DNA of 64,000 nt, from contig JALFJR010000026.1 in assembly GCA_022775005.1 (NCBI GenBank), positions 1 through 64,000 on the forward strand, read 5' to 3'. A model generated the notes under the pieces. The model was not told the DNA's origin. It searched no databases and saw only the letters and a list, made by a program, of their open reading frames with translations. How positions within the stretch are numbered: the stretch's first letter is position 1; every line of letters begins with the position of its first letter. This document shows positions 9,169-17,595 of this stretch, in pieces. This DNA is from Parabacteroides sp. (GTDB taxonomy: Bacteria > Bacteroidota > Bacteroidia > Bacteroidales > Tannerellaceae). The position numbers were made by a program, and so were the translations under genes.

Positions 9169-9216
9169 CCCAAGTAATATCTTCTCAAATTCTCAACGTT
9201 CAACATACCTTTCTCC

Positions 9217-9276
9217 TCACCTACTAACGCTTAGAAGGACCACGACGAGATCAATATGCAATACGTTGTTCATCAT
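9217..9276 (-). CDS. ilv leader peptide (attenuator peptide, 19 aa)
   Basis: A short frame between the ilv promoter and the terminator reads MMNNVLHIDLVVVLLSVSR and then TGA. Ten of 19 residues are Val, Leu or Ile, with a run V-V-V-L-L, as expected of a control peptide that senses charged tRNAs for all three branched-chain amino acids. Immediately after the stop codon GGAGAAAGG (9216-9208) can pair with the 5' arm of the terminator. A ribosome reaching the stop codon would cover this segment and let the terminator form; one stalled at the Val/Leu codons would leave it free and allow read-through. The second ATG (9273) is an alternative start. Confidence 0.88.
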   Translation of the reverse strand: MMNNVLHIDLVVVLLSVSR

Positions 9277-9307
9277 ACTTCTTAAATACTCTTTTTGTTT
9301 GACGCTG

Positions 9308-9338
9308 CAAATGTAGAACAATAATTGTAACCCACAAA
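9308..9338 (-). promoter_or_regulatory. Promoter of the ilvD-ilvB-ilvN-thioesterase-ilvC operon
   Basis: TTTG (9338-9335), a 19-base spacer and TACATTTG (9315-9308) match the Bacteroidales housekeeping promoter. The start of transcription would be near 9300, about 25 bases before the leader peptide. Confidence 0.8.
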
Positions 9339-9456
9339 GGATTTAAAAGAAAAATCTTCGCTTTTCTAACGATTTTCAATCAAAATCGGATTCCAACCTT
9401 GCAAATTAACAGTTCACGATGCTTTTTCGCTTCAAATTCTCAAGCATCCACCCAGG

Positions 9457-9500
9457 AAAAGCCCTACCGAGTTGTCCTCTCGACAGCCGATAGGGCTTGG
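9457..9500 (-). terminator. Terminator after the ABC permease operon
   Basis: On the minus strand AAGCCCTA and TAGGGCTT form the arms of a hairpin with a GTCGAGAGGAC inner region, followed by TTCC. It lies just past the stop codon of the permease at 9508. Confidence 0.7.
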
Positions 9501-9507
9501 TGTGTTA

Positions 9508-10773
9508 TCATTCATACCGCAAGGCTACCGCAGGTGGCAAACTTTCCGCTTTGTGCACTGGATACCAGCTGCCGATGAGAATCATCGCCGCCATGGAGAG
9601 GTAAGCGAAACCAACTGTAACGGTGAAACGCTGTAACGAATAGGCCTCCCGATAGGTATCCAACTGATCGGCTTTACCATAATTGAGGGCGAAGAGCAAC
9701 AGGAAGGGAAGGGTCAACGCCAAGAGGAGCAACCCCTCGGAATAGATCACCTGACCAATCTGCCGATGACTCGACCCCATTGCCAAGCGCAAGCCGATCT
9801 CTCCTCTTCGACGTTGCGTGCGCAACCAGAAGGTGCCTGCCACCCCGAAGAAGACATTGAGCAACAGGAAACTACCAATCGCCACACGTTGCTTATTGCT
9901 GTCGAATTTGGATTTCAAGAGCTCCTCTCGCTGCTTGGCGATACTCTTCACGCCGCTGACATACAAATCGCCAGATCGCATACGTTCAGAGGCGCTATCC
10001 AAGAAGTCATACATCTGCTCCTCGCCCATCGCCTGCTTCATGCGCACGCACAACTCCGCATTTCTCGCACCTAAGCCATTGACAAAATCCTCAAACACCT
10101 CTCTCTGCAAGATCACGAACGAACAGGTCTCCTCTCGATCGAAATCATTGGAGCGGAAATGAGGCACCACCGCCACGACTCGCCCCGGATCGCTACCATC
10201 CTCATTGTAGGAAACCTTCATCCCCACAGCGGAGCGATTGGGATAGAACCGTTCGGCGGCCGCACCTGAAAGTACCACCGGTGTGGCTTCCGCCTTGACC
10301 TGCCCTGTGATGGATTGCCCCTGCTCATCACGCATCCGAAAGAGATCGAAGTATTCAGGGCTTACTTGAATGACATGAAAAGATTCCGCATGGACACCCG
10401 CCGTGTCGCCCTCAAGGGGGAACAAGCCTCGCCAAGAATTACCATAGGAATAGGGCATCGACCAATAGCTCATGGCGACCTCCTCCACCTCTGCTTCTTG
10501 ACGAATACGCTCCATCAACGCCAACAGCTCCGTCGCTTGATCAGCGGATGCATCGCCCTCCGCTTCACCACTCGTTTCCGCAGGGAGCGCACTCAACTTG
10601 AAGCGCCACGTGTTGCTAATGTCATACCCCATCGGCGCTTGGTAGCAACGCGCATCCACCCACATCTGATCCGCCAAAATCCACAAGGCGCACACGGCAA
10701 TGACCATTTCCGCGAAAATCCAACCGTTCGTACGACGCTGCGCCCATAGCATATTAAATATATGTAGTAACAT
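9508..10773 (-). CDS. ABC transporter permease, MacB/FtsX type (second)
   Basis: MacB-like permease of 421 residues: an N-terminal membrane segment (about 17-35, WIFAEMVIAVCALWILADQM), a large periplasmic MacB_PCD-type domain to about residue 280, then three C-terminal membrane segments typical of FtsX. The cytoplasmic loop LRTQRRRGEIGLRLAMGSSHRQIGQVI carries the conserved E-I-G-x-R-x-A-x-G coupling motif. An earlier ATG (10839) would overlap the upstream permease; MLLHIFNM at 10773 leaves 25 bases. Together with the adaptor and the other permease it should form a tripartite exporter; no ATPase gene is nearby. Confidence 0.87.
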   Translation of the reverse strand: MLLHIFNMLWAQRRTNGWIFAEMVIAVCALWILADQMWVDARCYQAPMGYDISNTWRFKLSALPAETSGEAEGDASADQATELLALMERIRQEAEVEEVAMSYWSMPYSYGNSWRGLFPLEGDTAGVHAESFHVIQVSPEYFDLFRMRDEQGQSITGQVKAEATPVVLSGAAAERFYPNRSAVGMKVSYNEDGSDPGRVVAVVPHFRSNDFDREETCSFVILQREVFEDFVNGLGARNAELCVRMKQAMGEEQMYDFLDSASERMRSGDLYVSGVKSIAKQREELLKSKFDSNKQRVAIGSFLLLNVFFGVAGTFWLRTQRRRGEIGLRLAMGSSHRQIGQVIYSEGLLLLALTLPFLLLFALNYGKADQLDTYREAYSLQRFTVTVGFAYLSMAAMILIGSWYPVHKAESLPPAVALRYE

Positions 10774-10798
10774 CTTTCTGATTGATTTTTGATTGTTA

Positions 10799-12076
10799 TT
10801 ATTTCTTCTCACTCTCCGAACCATAAATGGCATCAACAATCGGTTTCCGCATGGTGTGCCATGCCGGGATCATGGCGCTCAACAGGTTGAGCAAAAAGGC
10901 CAGGACAAACGCCGCTAAGAACAACCCCGGACGGATCAACATGGGCACCGTCAACCGCACCTCCGCATTGAACAGGAACGACCTCGCCACGAAAAGCATC
11001 CCAATCGAGAGCACGATACCGATCGCCGTGCCAATCAAGGTCATCACCATGTTCTCCGAAAGCACCTGATTGATAATGTCCCAACGGGTAGCACCAAACG
11101 CCCGACGCATACCGATCTCCTCGATCCGCTTTTGCAGGGAGGATTGGATCACACCAATCAGGTTCAAAGCGGGGATCACCAAGAGGAAGAGCAGGAACAA
11201 TCCCTTATCTACCAAATATCCTTTCCAATCCACCTTTTTAAGACCTTCACTGCCCATCGCCACATCCAACTGCGTGAGCGCACCCACCGGAAAGGAGAGA
11301 TCGGTGTCTCGTTTTCCCTTGTTATAACGCTCCACCTGCCCCTGCAACTCTTGGCGGATTGCCTCGAAATCGGCGGAAGAACGAGCCAACATACAAACAG
11401 AGAAACTGCCGGGGATATTTTCGCCATAGGTAGAGGGCGTAATCAGATCGGCGCTACAGGTATAAGGGGCAAAGACATGCCCGTAAGAAACCATCAAGGG
11501 GTTCGGTACCTCCTTCACGACACCACACACCCGGTAGCTCTTGAAGTCGATCACCACCTCTCTGCCAACCGCCGATTCGTTGCCAAAAAGCTTTCGAGCC
11601 GTCTCCTCGGAGAGCACCACCGTGCGAATACCCGCATCAAAATCAGCTTGCGTGAAGGGAGCACCCTCTACGAAGGTGTGGTCAAAGATCTGCCAATACC
11701 CCGCATCCGTCCAACGAAAGGCATACTCCCTCATCAGGTGCTTCTCCGGCAAGGAAACCGGACAGTTATCCGTCGCATAGCCACACACCGCCTCCGGTGT
11801 CTTCAACGGGTAGAAACACTCCTTCAACACCTCCGCCGACATCAAACCTCGATTGCGTGCACCCCCTGAGCGACTATTGGCCTCCGTCCCGAAGACATAG
11901 AGAAAACGGTCACGGTGAGATTCCGGGGCGAAACCGGCCAAATTGATCTGAAACACCAACACCATGACGAGGATCACCGCTACCGCCAAAGCTGTTCCTG
12001 CCACCGAAAGCCCTGTCACCAAAGGACTCTCTCGAAATTGCTGCATCGCCTGTTTCACATATTGTTCGAGTAACAT
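10799..12076 (-). CDS. ABC transporter permease, MacB/FtsX type (first)
   Basis: A 425-residue paralogue of the next gene with the same plan: membrane segment at about 20-42 (VAGTALAVAVILVMVLVFQI), periplasmic domain, and three C-terminal membrane segments. The loop QSSLQKRIEEIGMRRAFGATRWDII carries the coupling motif that contacts the ATPase in MacB-like systems. It lies 20 bases after the HlyD gene. Two consecutive single-FtsX permeases suggest a heterodimer. Substrate unknown; Bacteroidetes operons of this type are usually called antimicrobial or lipoprotein-like exporters. Confidence 0.87.
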   Translation of the reverse strand: MLLEQYVKQAMQQFRESPLVTGLSVAGTALAVAVILVMVLVFQINLAGFAPESHRDRFLYVFGTEANSRSGGARNRGLMSAEVLKECFYPLKTPEAVCGYATDNCPVSLPEKHLMREYAFRWTDAGYWQIFDHTFVEGAPFTQADFDAGIRTVVLSEETARKLFGNESAVGREVVIDFKSYRVCGVVKEVPNPLMVSYGHVFAPYTCSADLITPSTYGENIPGSFSVCMLARSSADFEAIRQELQGQVERYNKGKRDTDLSFPVGALTQLDVAMGSEGLKKVDWKGYLVDKGLFLLFLLVIPALNLIGVIQSSLQKRIEEIGMRRAFGATRWDIINQVLSENMVMTLIGTAIGIVLSIGMLFVARSFLFNAEVRLTVPMLIRPGLFLAAFVLAFLLNLLSAMIPAWHTMRKPIVDAIYGSESEKK

Positions 12077-12096
12077 ACCTATTCCTCCTTTCTCGC

Positions 12097-13344
12097 TTAA
12101 TCTTTCAATTTCAGTTTGCTCTTTTCCTTATAGTTCGACATGTCCGAAACCACCACCTGATCACCTGGTTGCAAACCGCTCACCACCTCGACATACTCGA
12201 AGTTGCTGTCGCCCAAGCGCACCTTCCGTTTCAACAGCTCGCCACCGTTCACCACGAAGAGATCATACTCGCCCTTCCCCACATAGTAGGAGCCATTGGC
12301 GATGCGCAACACATCCTCCTTGATGGCATTCATCACATAGACATCCGTCTTCAACCCGGAGCGTAAGCGTTTGTTGTTATCATCCGACAGCTGCACGGTG
12401 AAGGAGATCACCCCATTCTTGGAGAGGGGAGTCACGTCGCTCACCATACCATCTATTCGCTCACTACCGATCTTCACCACGGCATGACTACCCGGTGCCA
12501 CCCGGTCGCCATAGGTATCGGCAATCTCACCCTCCACCTTGAAGTGCGAGAGGTCGGAGACGACCGCCACCCGGTTGCCCTCCGTCACCTGCGCACCGAT
12601 CTCATTGTTCACATAGGTCAAGATCGCCTTGCGAGGCGAACGGATCTGCGCATCCTCCAAAATACGCTTCGTCTCTGCCAAACTCTTGCGGAAGATGTTC
12701 AACTCAAGCGCCTTCACCTTATAATCGGCTTCCGCCAACGCCTGTTCATTCGCATACTTCTGCTCATCCTCTTTCAGTTTCAGGAGGCTCACGTTATAAT
12801 CCAACTCTACCTGACGCACCTTGTCAGTCGTGCCTGCGCCAAGGCTATCGAGATAGCGTTCGTTGCGCAGCTCCACCTCCTTGCGGTTCAACTCCATGCG
12901 GGAGACCTTCAATTGCATCTCCATCTCCGAGAGCTTGCTGCGGTTTTGGATGGCCAACTGTTCCAATTGCAGCTGCTTCATCTGCTCCTCGTCGAGTTGC
13001 TTCTTGTAGTCGGTTTCCGCGCTCAACAGGTCGAGTCGCAGGATCGGCGTACCCACATCCACCGAGTCGCCCCCCTTCTTATACACCTCCACGATGCGGG
13101 AGTTGATCGGCGAGTTGATGATCTCCTCAAACGCCGGTACCACCTTACCCGATGCGCTCACCGACACCTCGATCGTCCCCTTATCGACCGTCGAGAACAA
13201 CAAATCTTTCCGTGCCAAACTCGATTGCATCAAACGCACCATACCCCCCATTACGACGACGGCTGCCACTACACCCGTTCCGATCTTCATCCACTGTTTC
13301 CGGCGCTCTCGCTGCCGTACCTCCTTCGGTATTTCTCTGTCCAT
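12097..13344 (-). CDS. HlyD/MacA-family periplasmic adaptor
   Basis: Membrane-fusion protein of 415 residues. A basic N-terminus precedes one membrane anchor (about 21-41, IGTGVVAAVVVMGGMVRLM), then a biotinyl-lipoyl-like half (VSASGKVVPAFEEIINSPINSRI), a long coiled-coil hairpin (about 105-230), the other lipoyl half (IRSPRKAILTYVNNEIGAQV) and a beta-barrel/MP domain. Such adaptors join inner-membrane permeases to a TolC-type channel. It is the first gene after a sigma-54-type promoter and precedes both permeases. No TolC or ATPase gene is present in the window, so the system relies on genes elsewhere or is an incomplete set. Confidence 0.9.
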   Translation of the reverse strand: MDREIPKEVRQRERRKQWMKIGTGVVAAVVVMGGMVRLMQSSLARKDLLFSTVDKGTIEVSVSASGKVVPAFEEIINSPINSRIVEVYKKGGDSVDVGTPILRLDLLSAETDYKKQLDEEQMKQLQLEQLAIQNRSKLSEMEMQLKVSRMELNRKEVELRNERYLDSLGAGTTDKVRQVELDYNVSLLKLKEDEQKYANEQALAEADYKVKALELNIFRKSLAETKRILEDAQIRSPRKAILTYVNNEIGAQVTEGNRVAVVSDLSHFKVEGEIADTYGDRVAPGSHAVVKIGSERIDGMVSDVTPLSKNGVISFTVQLSDDNNKRLRSGLKTDVYVMNAIKEDVLRIANGSYYVGKGEYDLFVVNGGELLKRKVRLGDSNFEYVEVVSGLQPGDQVVVSDMSNYKEKSKLKLKD

Positions 13345-13378
13345 ATTATGTTCGTTTTTATTTTCCTACCAAATACCA

Positions 13379-13395
13379 TGCAAAAGTTGTGCCAA
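13379..13395 (-). promoter_or_regulatory. rpoN-dependent: Sigma-54 (-24/-12) promoter of the exporter operon
   Basis: The minus strand reads TTGGCACAACTTTTGCA: GG and GC are separated by exactly ten bases, matching the TGGCAC-N5-TTGC consensus. It lies 35 bases before the HlyD start and no TAnnTTTG box is seen there. Initiation would need an enhancer-binding protein; paired sites follow upstream. Confidence 0.8.
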
Positions 13396-13437
13396 AATCG
13401 TAACTCTCTTATTATCAATCATACGTTCTTCTCAAAA

Positions 13438-13474
13438 GTGTTCGTTTTCGAACACAGTGTTCGCTTTCGTGCAC
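13438..13474 (-). promoter_or_regulatory. Tandem palindromes, likely enhancer sites for a sigma-54 activator
   Basis: GTGTTCG-N4-CGAACAC (13438-13455) is a perfect inverted repeat; GTGTTCG-N4-CGTGCAC (13457-13474) is an imperfect copy with the same spacing. Centres are 19 bases apart, about two helical turns, and lie 40-80 bases upstream of the -24 element, the usual place for an NtrC-type activator. Confidence 0.7.
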
Positions 13475-13513
13475 ACAAAGCGGACAAAAGCGGATATTCT
13501 CACGCCTTTTTGC

Positions 13514-13521
13514 TACTTTTG
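13514..13521 (+). promoter_or_regulatory. -7 box for the GH51 gene
   Basis: TACTTTTG lies 28 bases before the start codon at 13549. No convincing -33 TTTG was found at the usual distance; the enhancer palindromes of the divergent operon lie about 40 bases upstream. Confidence 0.45.
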
Positions 13522-13548
13522 TAAACGAACAAACAATACGAAAAAGCT

Positions 13549-15102
13549 ATGAGATTTCAGCAAATTTGGGGCGTGGCCCTATGCGCAGCAGTGTCACTGT
13601 CGATAGAAGCGCAAACCGTCACACTGCATGGCGATCAACCGGGAGAAGTTATTCCAAAGGAGATTTACGGACAATTCGCCGAGCATCTCGGCACCTGCAT
13701 CTATGGAGGCCTTTGGGTAGGAAAAGAGTCGAAGATCCCCAACCAAGAGGGGTATCGCACGGATGTGCTCAATGCCTTGAAAGCCCTAAAAGTGCCAGTG
13801 CTTCGTTGGCCGGGCGGTTGCTTCGCCGACGAGTATCACTGGATGGATGGCATCGGCCCTAAGGAGCAACGCCCCAAGATGGTGAACAACAACTGGGGTG
13901 GCACCGTGGAGGATAACTCGTTCGGCACGCATGAGTTCTTCAACTTATGCGAGCTACTGGGGTGCGAGCCATACCTGAGTGGCAATGTTGGTAGCGGAAC
14001 GGTGGAGGAGTTGGCCAAATGGGTGGAATACATCACCTCCGACAGCGACTCACCCATGGCGAACCTGCGACGGAAGAATGGACGGGAACATTCATGGAAC
14101 CTGAAATTCCTGGGGGTGGGCAACGAATCATGGGGATGCGGTGGCTCGATGCGACCGGAGTACTACGCCGACCTGTTTCGTCGATACAGCACCTATTGCC
14201 GTAATTACGACGGACATCAACTCTTCAAGATCGCCAGTGGTGCGAGCGACTATGACTACAACTGGACGGAGGTGCTGATGCAGCGAGGTGGTGGCAACAT
14301 GGCAGGACTCTCCTTGCACTACTACACCGTGCCTGGTTGGGAGGGGTCGAAAGGATCAGCCACCCAATTCACCCGTGACCAGTATTATTGGACAATCGGC
14401 AAATGCCGGGAAATCGAGGATGTGTTGAAGAAGCACATCGCAATCATGGATGCGCAAGATCCAAAAGGCAACGTCGCCCTTCTGCTCGATGAATGGGGCA
14501 CCTGGTGGGATGAGGAGCCGGGCACCATCAAGGGACATCTTTTCCAGCAGAACTCCATGCGTGACGCCATTGTCGCCTCCACCTCATTCGACATCTTCCA
14601 TAAATATACCAAGCGATTAAAGATGGCCAACATCGCTCAGATCGTCAACGTATTGCAGTCGATGATCCTGACAAAGGAGGAACAGATGGTACTGACACCC
14701 ACCTACTACGTCTTCAAGCAATATGCCGTCCATCAAGATGCCACTCACCTACCCGTGGATATTGATTGCGAGGAGATGGAGATGCAGGGAGCCAACCGCC
14801 ATTTCGAGGCAAAGCTACCGATGTTGAGTGCCACTGCCTCCAAAGATCAACAGGGACGCATACATCTCTCGCTGACCAATGTGTCCATCGACAAGGAGCA
14901 AACAGTGACCGTCAACCTGAAGGGAATCAATGCCACAAAGGCGACCGGCATGATGCTTACCGCCCCACGCATCGAGGATCTCAACAGCTTCGAGCATCCC
15001 GACAAGGTGAAAGAGGTACCGTTTGGCGAGGTAAAGGTCAAGCAAGGCGTGATGAAAGTGACCCTCCCCAAGAACAGCATCGTGACGCTTACGTTGCTAT
15101 AA
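13549..15102 (+). CDS. Alpha-L-arabinofuranosidase, GH51
   Basis: Exported retaining arabinofuranosidase of 517 residues. A signal peptide (about 1-21, ending SLSIEAQ) directs it to the periplasm or surface. The (beta/alpha)8 domain carries [21 protein letters not shown], the acid/base Glu193 in VGNESWG, and nucleophile Glu315 in [10 protein letters not shown]; a C-terminal beta-sandwich follows. GH51 enzymes remove arabinose side chains from arabinan and arabinoxylan. It stands alone on the plus strand with its own terminator, with a sugar permease operon and a LacI regulator nearby but no SusC/SusD pair in the window. Confidence 0.95.
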   Translation: MRFQQIWGVALCAAVSLSIEAQTVTLHGDQPGEVIPKEIYGQFAEHLGTCIYGGLWVGKESKIPNQEGYRTDVLNALKALKVPVLRWPGGCFADEYHWMDGIGPKEQRPKMVNNNWGGTVEDNSFGTHEFFNLCELLGCEPYLSGNVGSGTVEELAKWVEYITSDSDSPMANLRRKNGREHSWNLKFLGVGNESWGCGGSMRPEYYADLFRRYSTYCRNYDGHQLFKIASGASDYDYNWTEVLMQRGGGNMAGLSLHYYTVPGWEGSKGSATQFTRDQYYWTIGKCREIEDVLKKHIAIMDAQDPKGNVALLLDEWGTWWDEEPGTIKGHLFQQNSMRDAIVASTSFDIFHKYTKRLKMANIAQIVNVLQSMILTKEEQMVLTPTYYVFKQYAVHQDATHLPVDIDCEEMEMQGANRHFEAKLPMLSATASKDQQGRIHLSLTNVSIDKEQTVTVNLKGINATKATGMMLTAPRIEDLNSFEHPDKVKEVPFGEVKVKQGVMKVTLPKNSIVTLTLL

Positions 15103-15134
15103 TACCTTTTGAGGGATAAGAGATTTAGACAGAA

Positions 15135-15174
15135 AGAGCCTTACGGGATCTATTAAGACACTCCGTAAGGCTCT
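15135..15174. terminator. Bidirectional terminator between GH51 and the phosphoesterase
   Basis: AGAGCCTTACGG (15135-15146) pairs perfectly with CCGTAAGGCTCT (15163-15174), followed by ATTTTA on the plus strand and preceded by TTTCTGTC on the minus reading. It separates two convergent genes. Confidence 0.85.
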
Positions 15175-15182
15175 ATTTTAGC

Positions 15183-16259
15183 TTATTCAAACACCATATT
15201 AAACTGATCACAAGCACCTGTGCGATGCGCCAAATGCTTTGTTGCAGAAGAGATGCCAAACAGCGGAGAGTAGGTCCTCACCTTGAGTGTCTTGCCATCG
15301 GGCATAAACTCCAAGATGCGCAACCAGCCATCACCACCATTGCCTTCCCAGCCACCACCGAGCACCTGCACGTTGAACATCATCTGATGCACCGTTTTCC
15401 CGGCACTGTTCTTATCGGAGCGAAAAGCCACCGAATCCTCGAAATCACCCGGCACACCCGTATGGCCACAAATCACCAAGCGAATGTTCTTCGAGGGCTC
15501 CACCAACTTCTCCCAGATGTCAACGCCATAATTGGCGGGAGAGATCTTATACTTCTCATTAGCCGTCCGCTCAGCCGTCCGCTGATACAGGAAAGAGTGC
15601 GTCATGAAGATCACCTTCGCCTCCGCATATTCCGGTTTGGCGGCTAAATCCTTCGCCCATGCCAACACCTCATCCCGAGGGGCGAACTCCGAGGTTATCA
15701 CCAACAGCTTTCCCCAATGCGGGTCCTCAAAGGCAAAGGCGGCATTCTCCAACGAAGCCACGCCTTCCCGATTGGGGAAGTCACTTACCACGCAATCATA
15801 CCAAGCCCTATTACGCTCGAAGGGAAAATACTCTGGGAAATGGGTCTTCCCGTTCTCCGAAGCCCGATAGCCATACTCATGATTACCGGTCGAAATAATG
15901 TAGGGCACTTTTCCATCCAACCGCTCGAACGAACGGGACACCGCTTGCCACATCTCCCGGCTCGTTTGGTTCAACATCTTGCGGTTACGCACGATATTCT
16001 CATTCTGCTCCACCAAGTCGCCCGTGCAAAGCACCGCCTTGATATGCAGCTGGTCGATGTTGTCAGCAATCCAAGCCGTGCAAAGATCAAACAATGGTTG
16101 ATTGATGTCATACTTAATATATCCCTGGGGATCCCCCAAAAGAATCATCGAAAACGATTGCTCATCCGTCAATTGCTGACGATCCGCCCGATGTTGTCCC
16201 ATCGCTACAAAGCTCATGCACCACAGGCAGAGCCCCAAAAACAAACTTTTTCTGTTCAT
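15183..16259 (-). CDS. Secreted calcineurin-like metallophosphoesterase
   Basis: A 358-residue protein with a signal peptide (about 1-22, MNRKSLFLGLCLWCMSFVAMGQ) and the metallophosphoesterase motifs in order: LLGDPQGY (GDxQ in place of GDxH), CTGDLVEQN, STGNHEYG, MTHSF and CGHTG. Two metal ions are expected in the active site. Natural substrates of these exported Bacteroidetes enzymes are mostly unknown; it could cleave phosphodiesters or nucleotides in the periplasm. It converges on the GH51 gene and is separate from lacI. Confidence 0.88.
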   Translation of the reverse strand: MNRKSLFLGLCLWCMSFVAMGQHRADRQQLTDEQSFSMILLGDPQGYIKYDINQPLFDLCTAWIADNIDQLHIKAVLCTGDLVEQNENIVRNRKMLNQTSREMWQAVSRSFERLDGKVPYIISTGNHEYGYRASENGKTHFPEYFPFERNRAWYDCVVSDFPNREGVASLENAAFAFEDPHWGKLLVITSEFAPRDEVLAWAKDLAAKPEYAEAKVIFMTHSFLYQRTAERTANEKYKISPANYGVDIWEKLVEPSKNIRLVICGHTGVPGDFEDSVAFRSDKNSAGKTVHQMMFNVQVLGGGWEGNGGDGWLRILEFMPDGKTLKVRTYSPLFGISSATKHLAHRTGACDQFNMVFE

Positions 16260-16321
16260 GATACGATCTCCTCATTTTTAGTTTCGCAAATATAGGAAAA
16301 TTTCGCATTGTGCGAAGCGAT

Positions 16322-16358
16322 AGAAAAACTCCCTGTAATGCTGTTACGGTGAAACGCA
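16322..16358 (-). terminator. Terminator after the LacI-family gene, built on a recurring repeat
   Basis: On the minus strand CCCTG and CAGGG arms enclose a region derived from the CTGTAACGC-type repeat, followed by AGTTTTTC. It lies four bases after the regulator's stop codon. The stem is short, so confidence is moderate. Confidence 0.5.
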
Positions 16359-16361
16359 GGG

Positions 16362-17366
16362 CTATGTCGATGCCCGGAAACGCAAATCTCCCCGAAGGAC
16401 GACCTCCTCTTTCGGGGCATCAGGATGTTCGATTTGGTGAATCAAAAGGCGACAAGCCGTCTCCGCCATGGCATACACCGGTTGCTCCACTGCCGTGAGC
16501 TCCGGATGCACCAAGGTGCAAAGCGTAGTGCCCGACATGCAACAGAGCGCCACCTCATCGGGGATGCGATACCCCAATTGCTGCAAGAGGCTCTTTGCCC
16601 CCAAGGTGGCCATCTCCGTGAAGCCGAACAGGGCATCAAAAGGTAACCCGCCCTCCACGAATCGACGCATAGCAGCGGCTCCCTCTTCCGCATTCAAGCC
16701 GCCCGCTACGATATAGCGCTCATCTACCTCCATACCGAACTTGCGCAACGCATCCCGATACGCTTGCAAACGAGCAACCGCATTACGCACATGCTTCGGC
16801 CCTGCCAAATGCACGATACGCCGACGACCTTTGCGAATCAACGCCTCCACCAGCAAGAAAGACATGATGTAGTCATCCACCACCACCCGTGAGGCCTCCA
16901 CTCCCTCCACCGCACGATCAAAAAAGGTGATGGGAATCCCCTTGCGGATCATCCGCTGATAGCAATCAATGTTCGCCTCGTGGTGGCAGACGCTCATCAA
17001 GACACCATCTACCCGGCATTGCTCCATCATCCGTAAATTCTCTCGCTCCTGCTCCGGATCCTCGTTAGAGATGGCTACGATCACCCGGTAGCCATCCTTT
17101 CGCAACAGTCGTTGCGCATGTTCGATGAAATTCATGAAAAAGGTGGTCACCACCTCGGGGATAAGGATACCGATTGTTTGGGTATGTTGTCGGCGTAAAT
17201 TGACGGCTAACTCATTGCGCTGATACCCCATGCGATCAGCTACCTCCACGATGCGCCGCATGGTTTCGGCGTTCACGTTATGGCTATCACCCGCCAACGC
17301 ACGGGAAACCGTGGATTTGCTGATGCCCAATTCCTTGGCAATATCTATGATGGTGACGTATTTCAT
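16362..17366 (-). CDS. LacI-family transcriptional regulator
   Basis: Classic LacI/GalR architecture in 334 residues: N-terminal helix-turn-helix (ITIIDIAKELGISKSTVSRAL, residues about 4-24) and hinge helix, then a periplasmic-binding-protein-like sensor domain (from TIGILIPEV at about 68). It diverges from the GPH symporter operon, the natural target. Three copies of GGGAACGGTTGCG lie between the two genes and could be its operators. The ligand is probably a sugar or sugar acid handled by the neighbouring dehydrogenase; which one cannot be read. Confidence 0.95.
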   Translation of the reverse strand: MKYVTIIDIAKELGISKSTVSRALAGDSHNVNAETMRRIVEVADRMGYQRNELAVNLRRQHTQTIGILIPEVVTTFFMNFIEHAQRLLRKDGYRVIVAISNEDPEQERENLRMMEQCRVDGVLMSVCHHEANIDCYQRMIRKGIPITFFDRAVEGVEASRVVVDDYIMSFLLVEALIRKGRRRIVHLAGPKHVRNAVARLQAYRDALRKFGMEVDERYIVAGGLNAEEGAAAMRRFVEGGLPFDALFGFTEMATLGAKSLLQQLGYRIPDEVALCCMSGTTLCTLVHPELTAVEQPVYAMAETACRLLIHQIEHPDAPKEEVVLRGDLRFRAST

Positions 17367-17453
17367 AGTATCTCAATTTTTAGCGGTTACAGATTATTTC
17401 CCGCGAAAGTAGGGAAAAAAAGCGAATGATCCCCCCGTCGTACACAGATAATC

Positions 17454-17497
17454 GGGAACGGTTGCGAAAAATGGGAACGGTTGCGGGAACGGTTGCG
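17454..17497. promoter_or_regulatory. Three direct copies of GGGAACGGTTGCG, likely LacI-family operators
   Basis: Identical 13-base copies lie at 17454-17466, 17473-17485 and 17485-17497 (offsets 19 and 12). Each contains AAC-G-GTT, a small odd palindrome around CG like LacI-family sites. They sit upstream of the symporter promoter and upstream of the regulator, so either gene could be controlled. Confidence 0.6.
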
Positions 17498-17519
17498 AAA
17501 AAAGTGGTTCTCAAAAAGA

Positions 17520-17550
17520 TTGCTGACCCGCTCACACCCCGCTACATTTG
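17520..17550 (+). promoter_or_regulatory. Promoter of the GPH symporter operon
   Basis: TTG at 17520-17522 and TACATTTG at 17543-17550 are 20 bases apart, fitting the Bacteroidales consensus. The operator-like repeats end 22 bases upstream. The start codon is 46 bases downstream. Confidence 0.65.
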
Positions 17551-17595
17551 CAAACAAGAAAACCTAAATAGTTCACCAATAGTAACGTATAAAAA

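Noticed and set aside
12484..13524. 346-codon plus frame opposite the HlyD gene
   Set aside because: Antisense shadow; composition rich in His, Leu and Arg with no domain.
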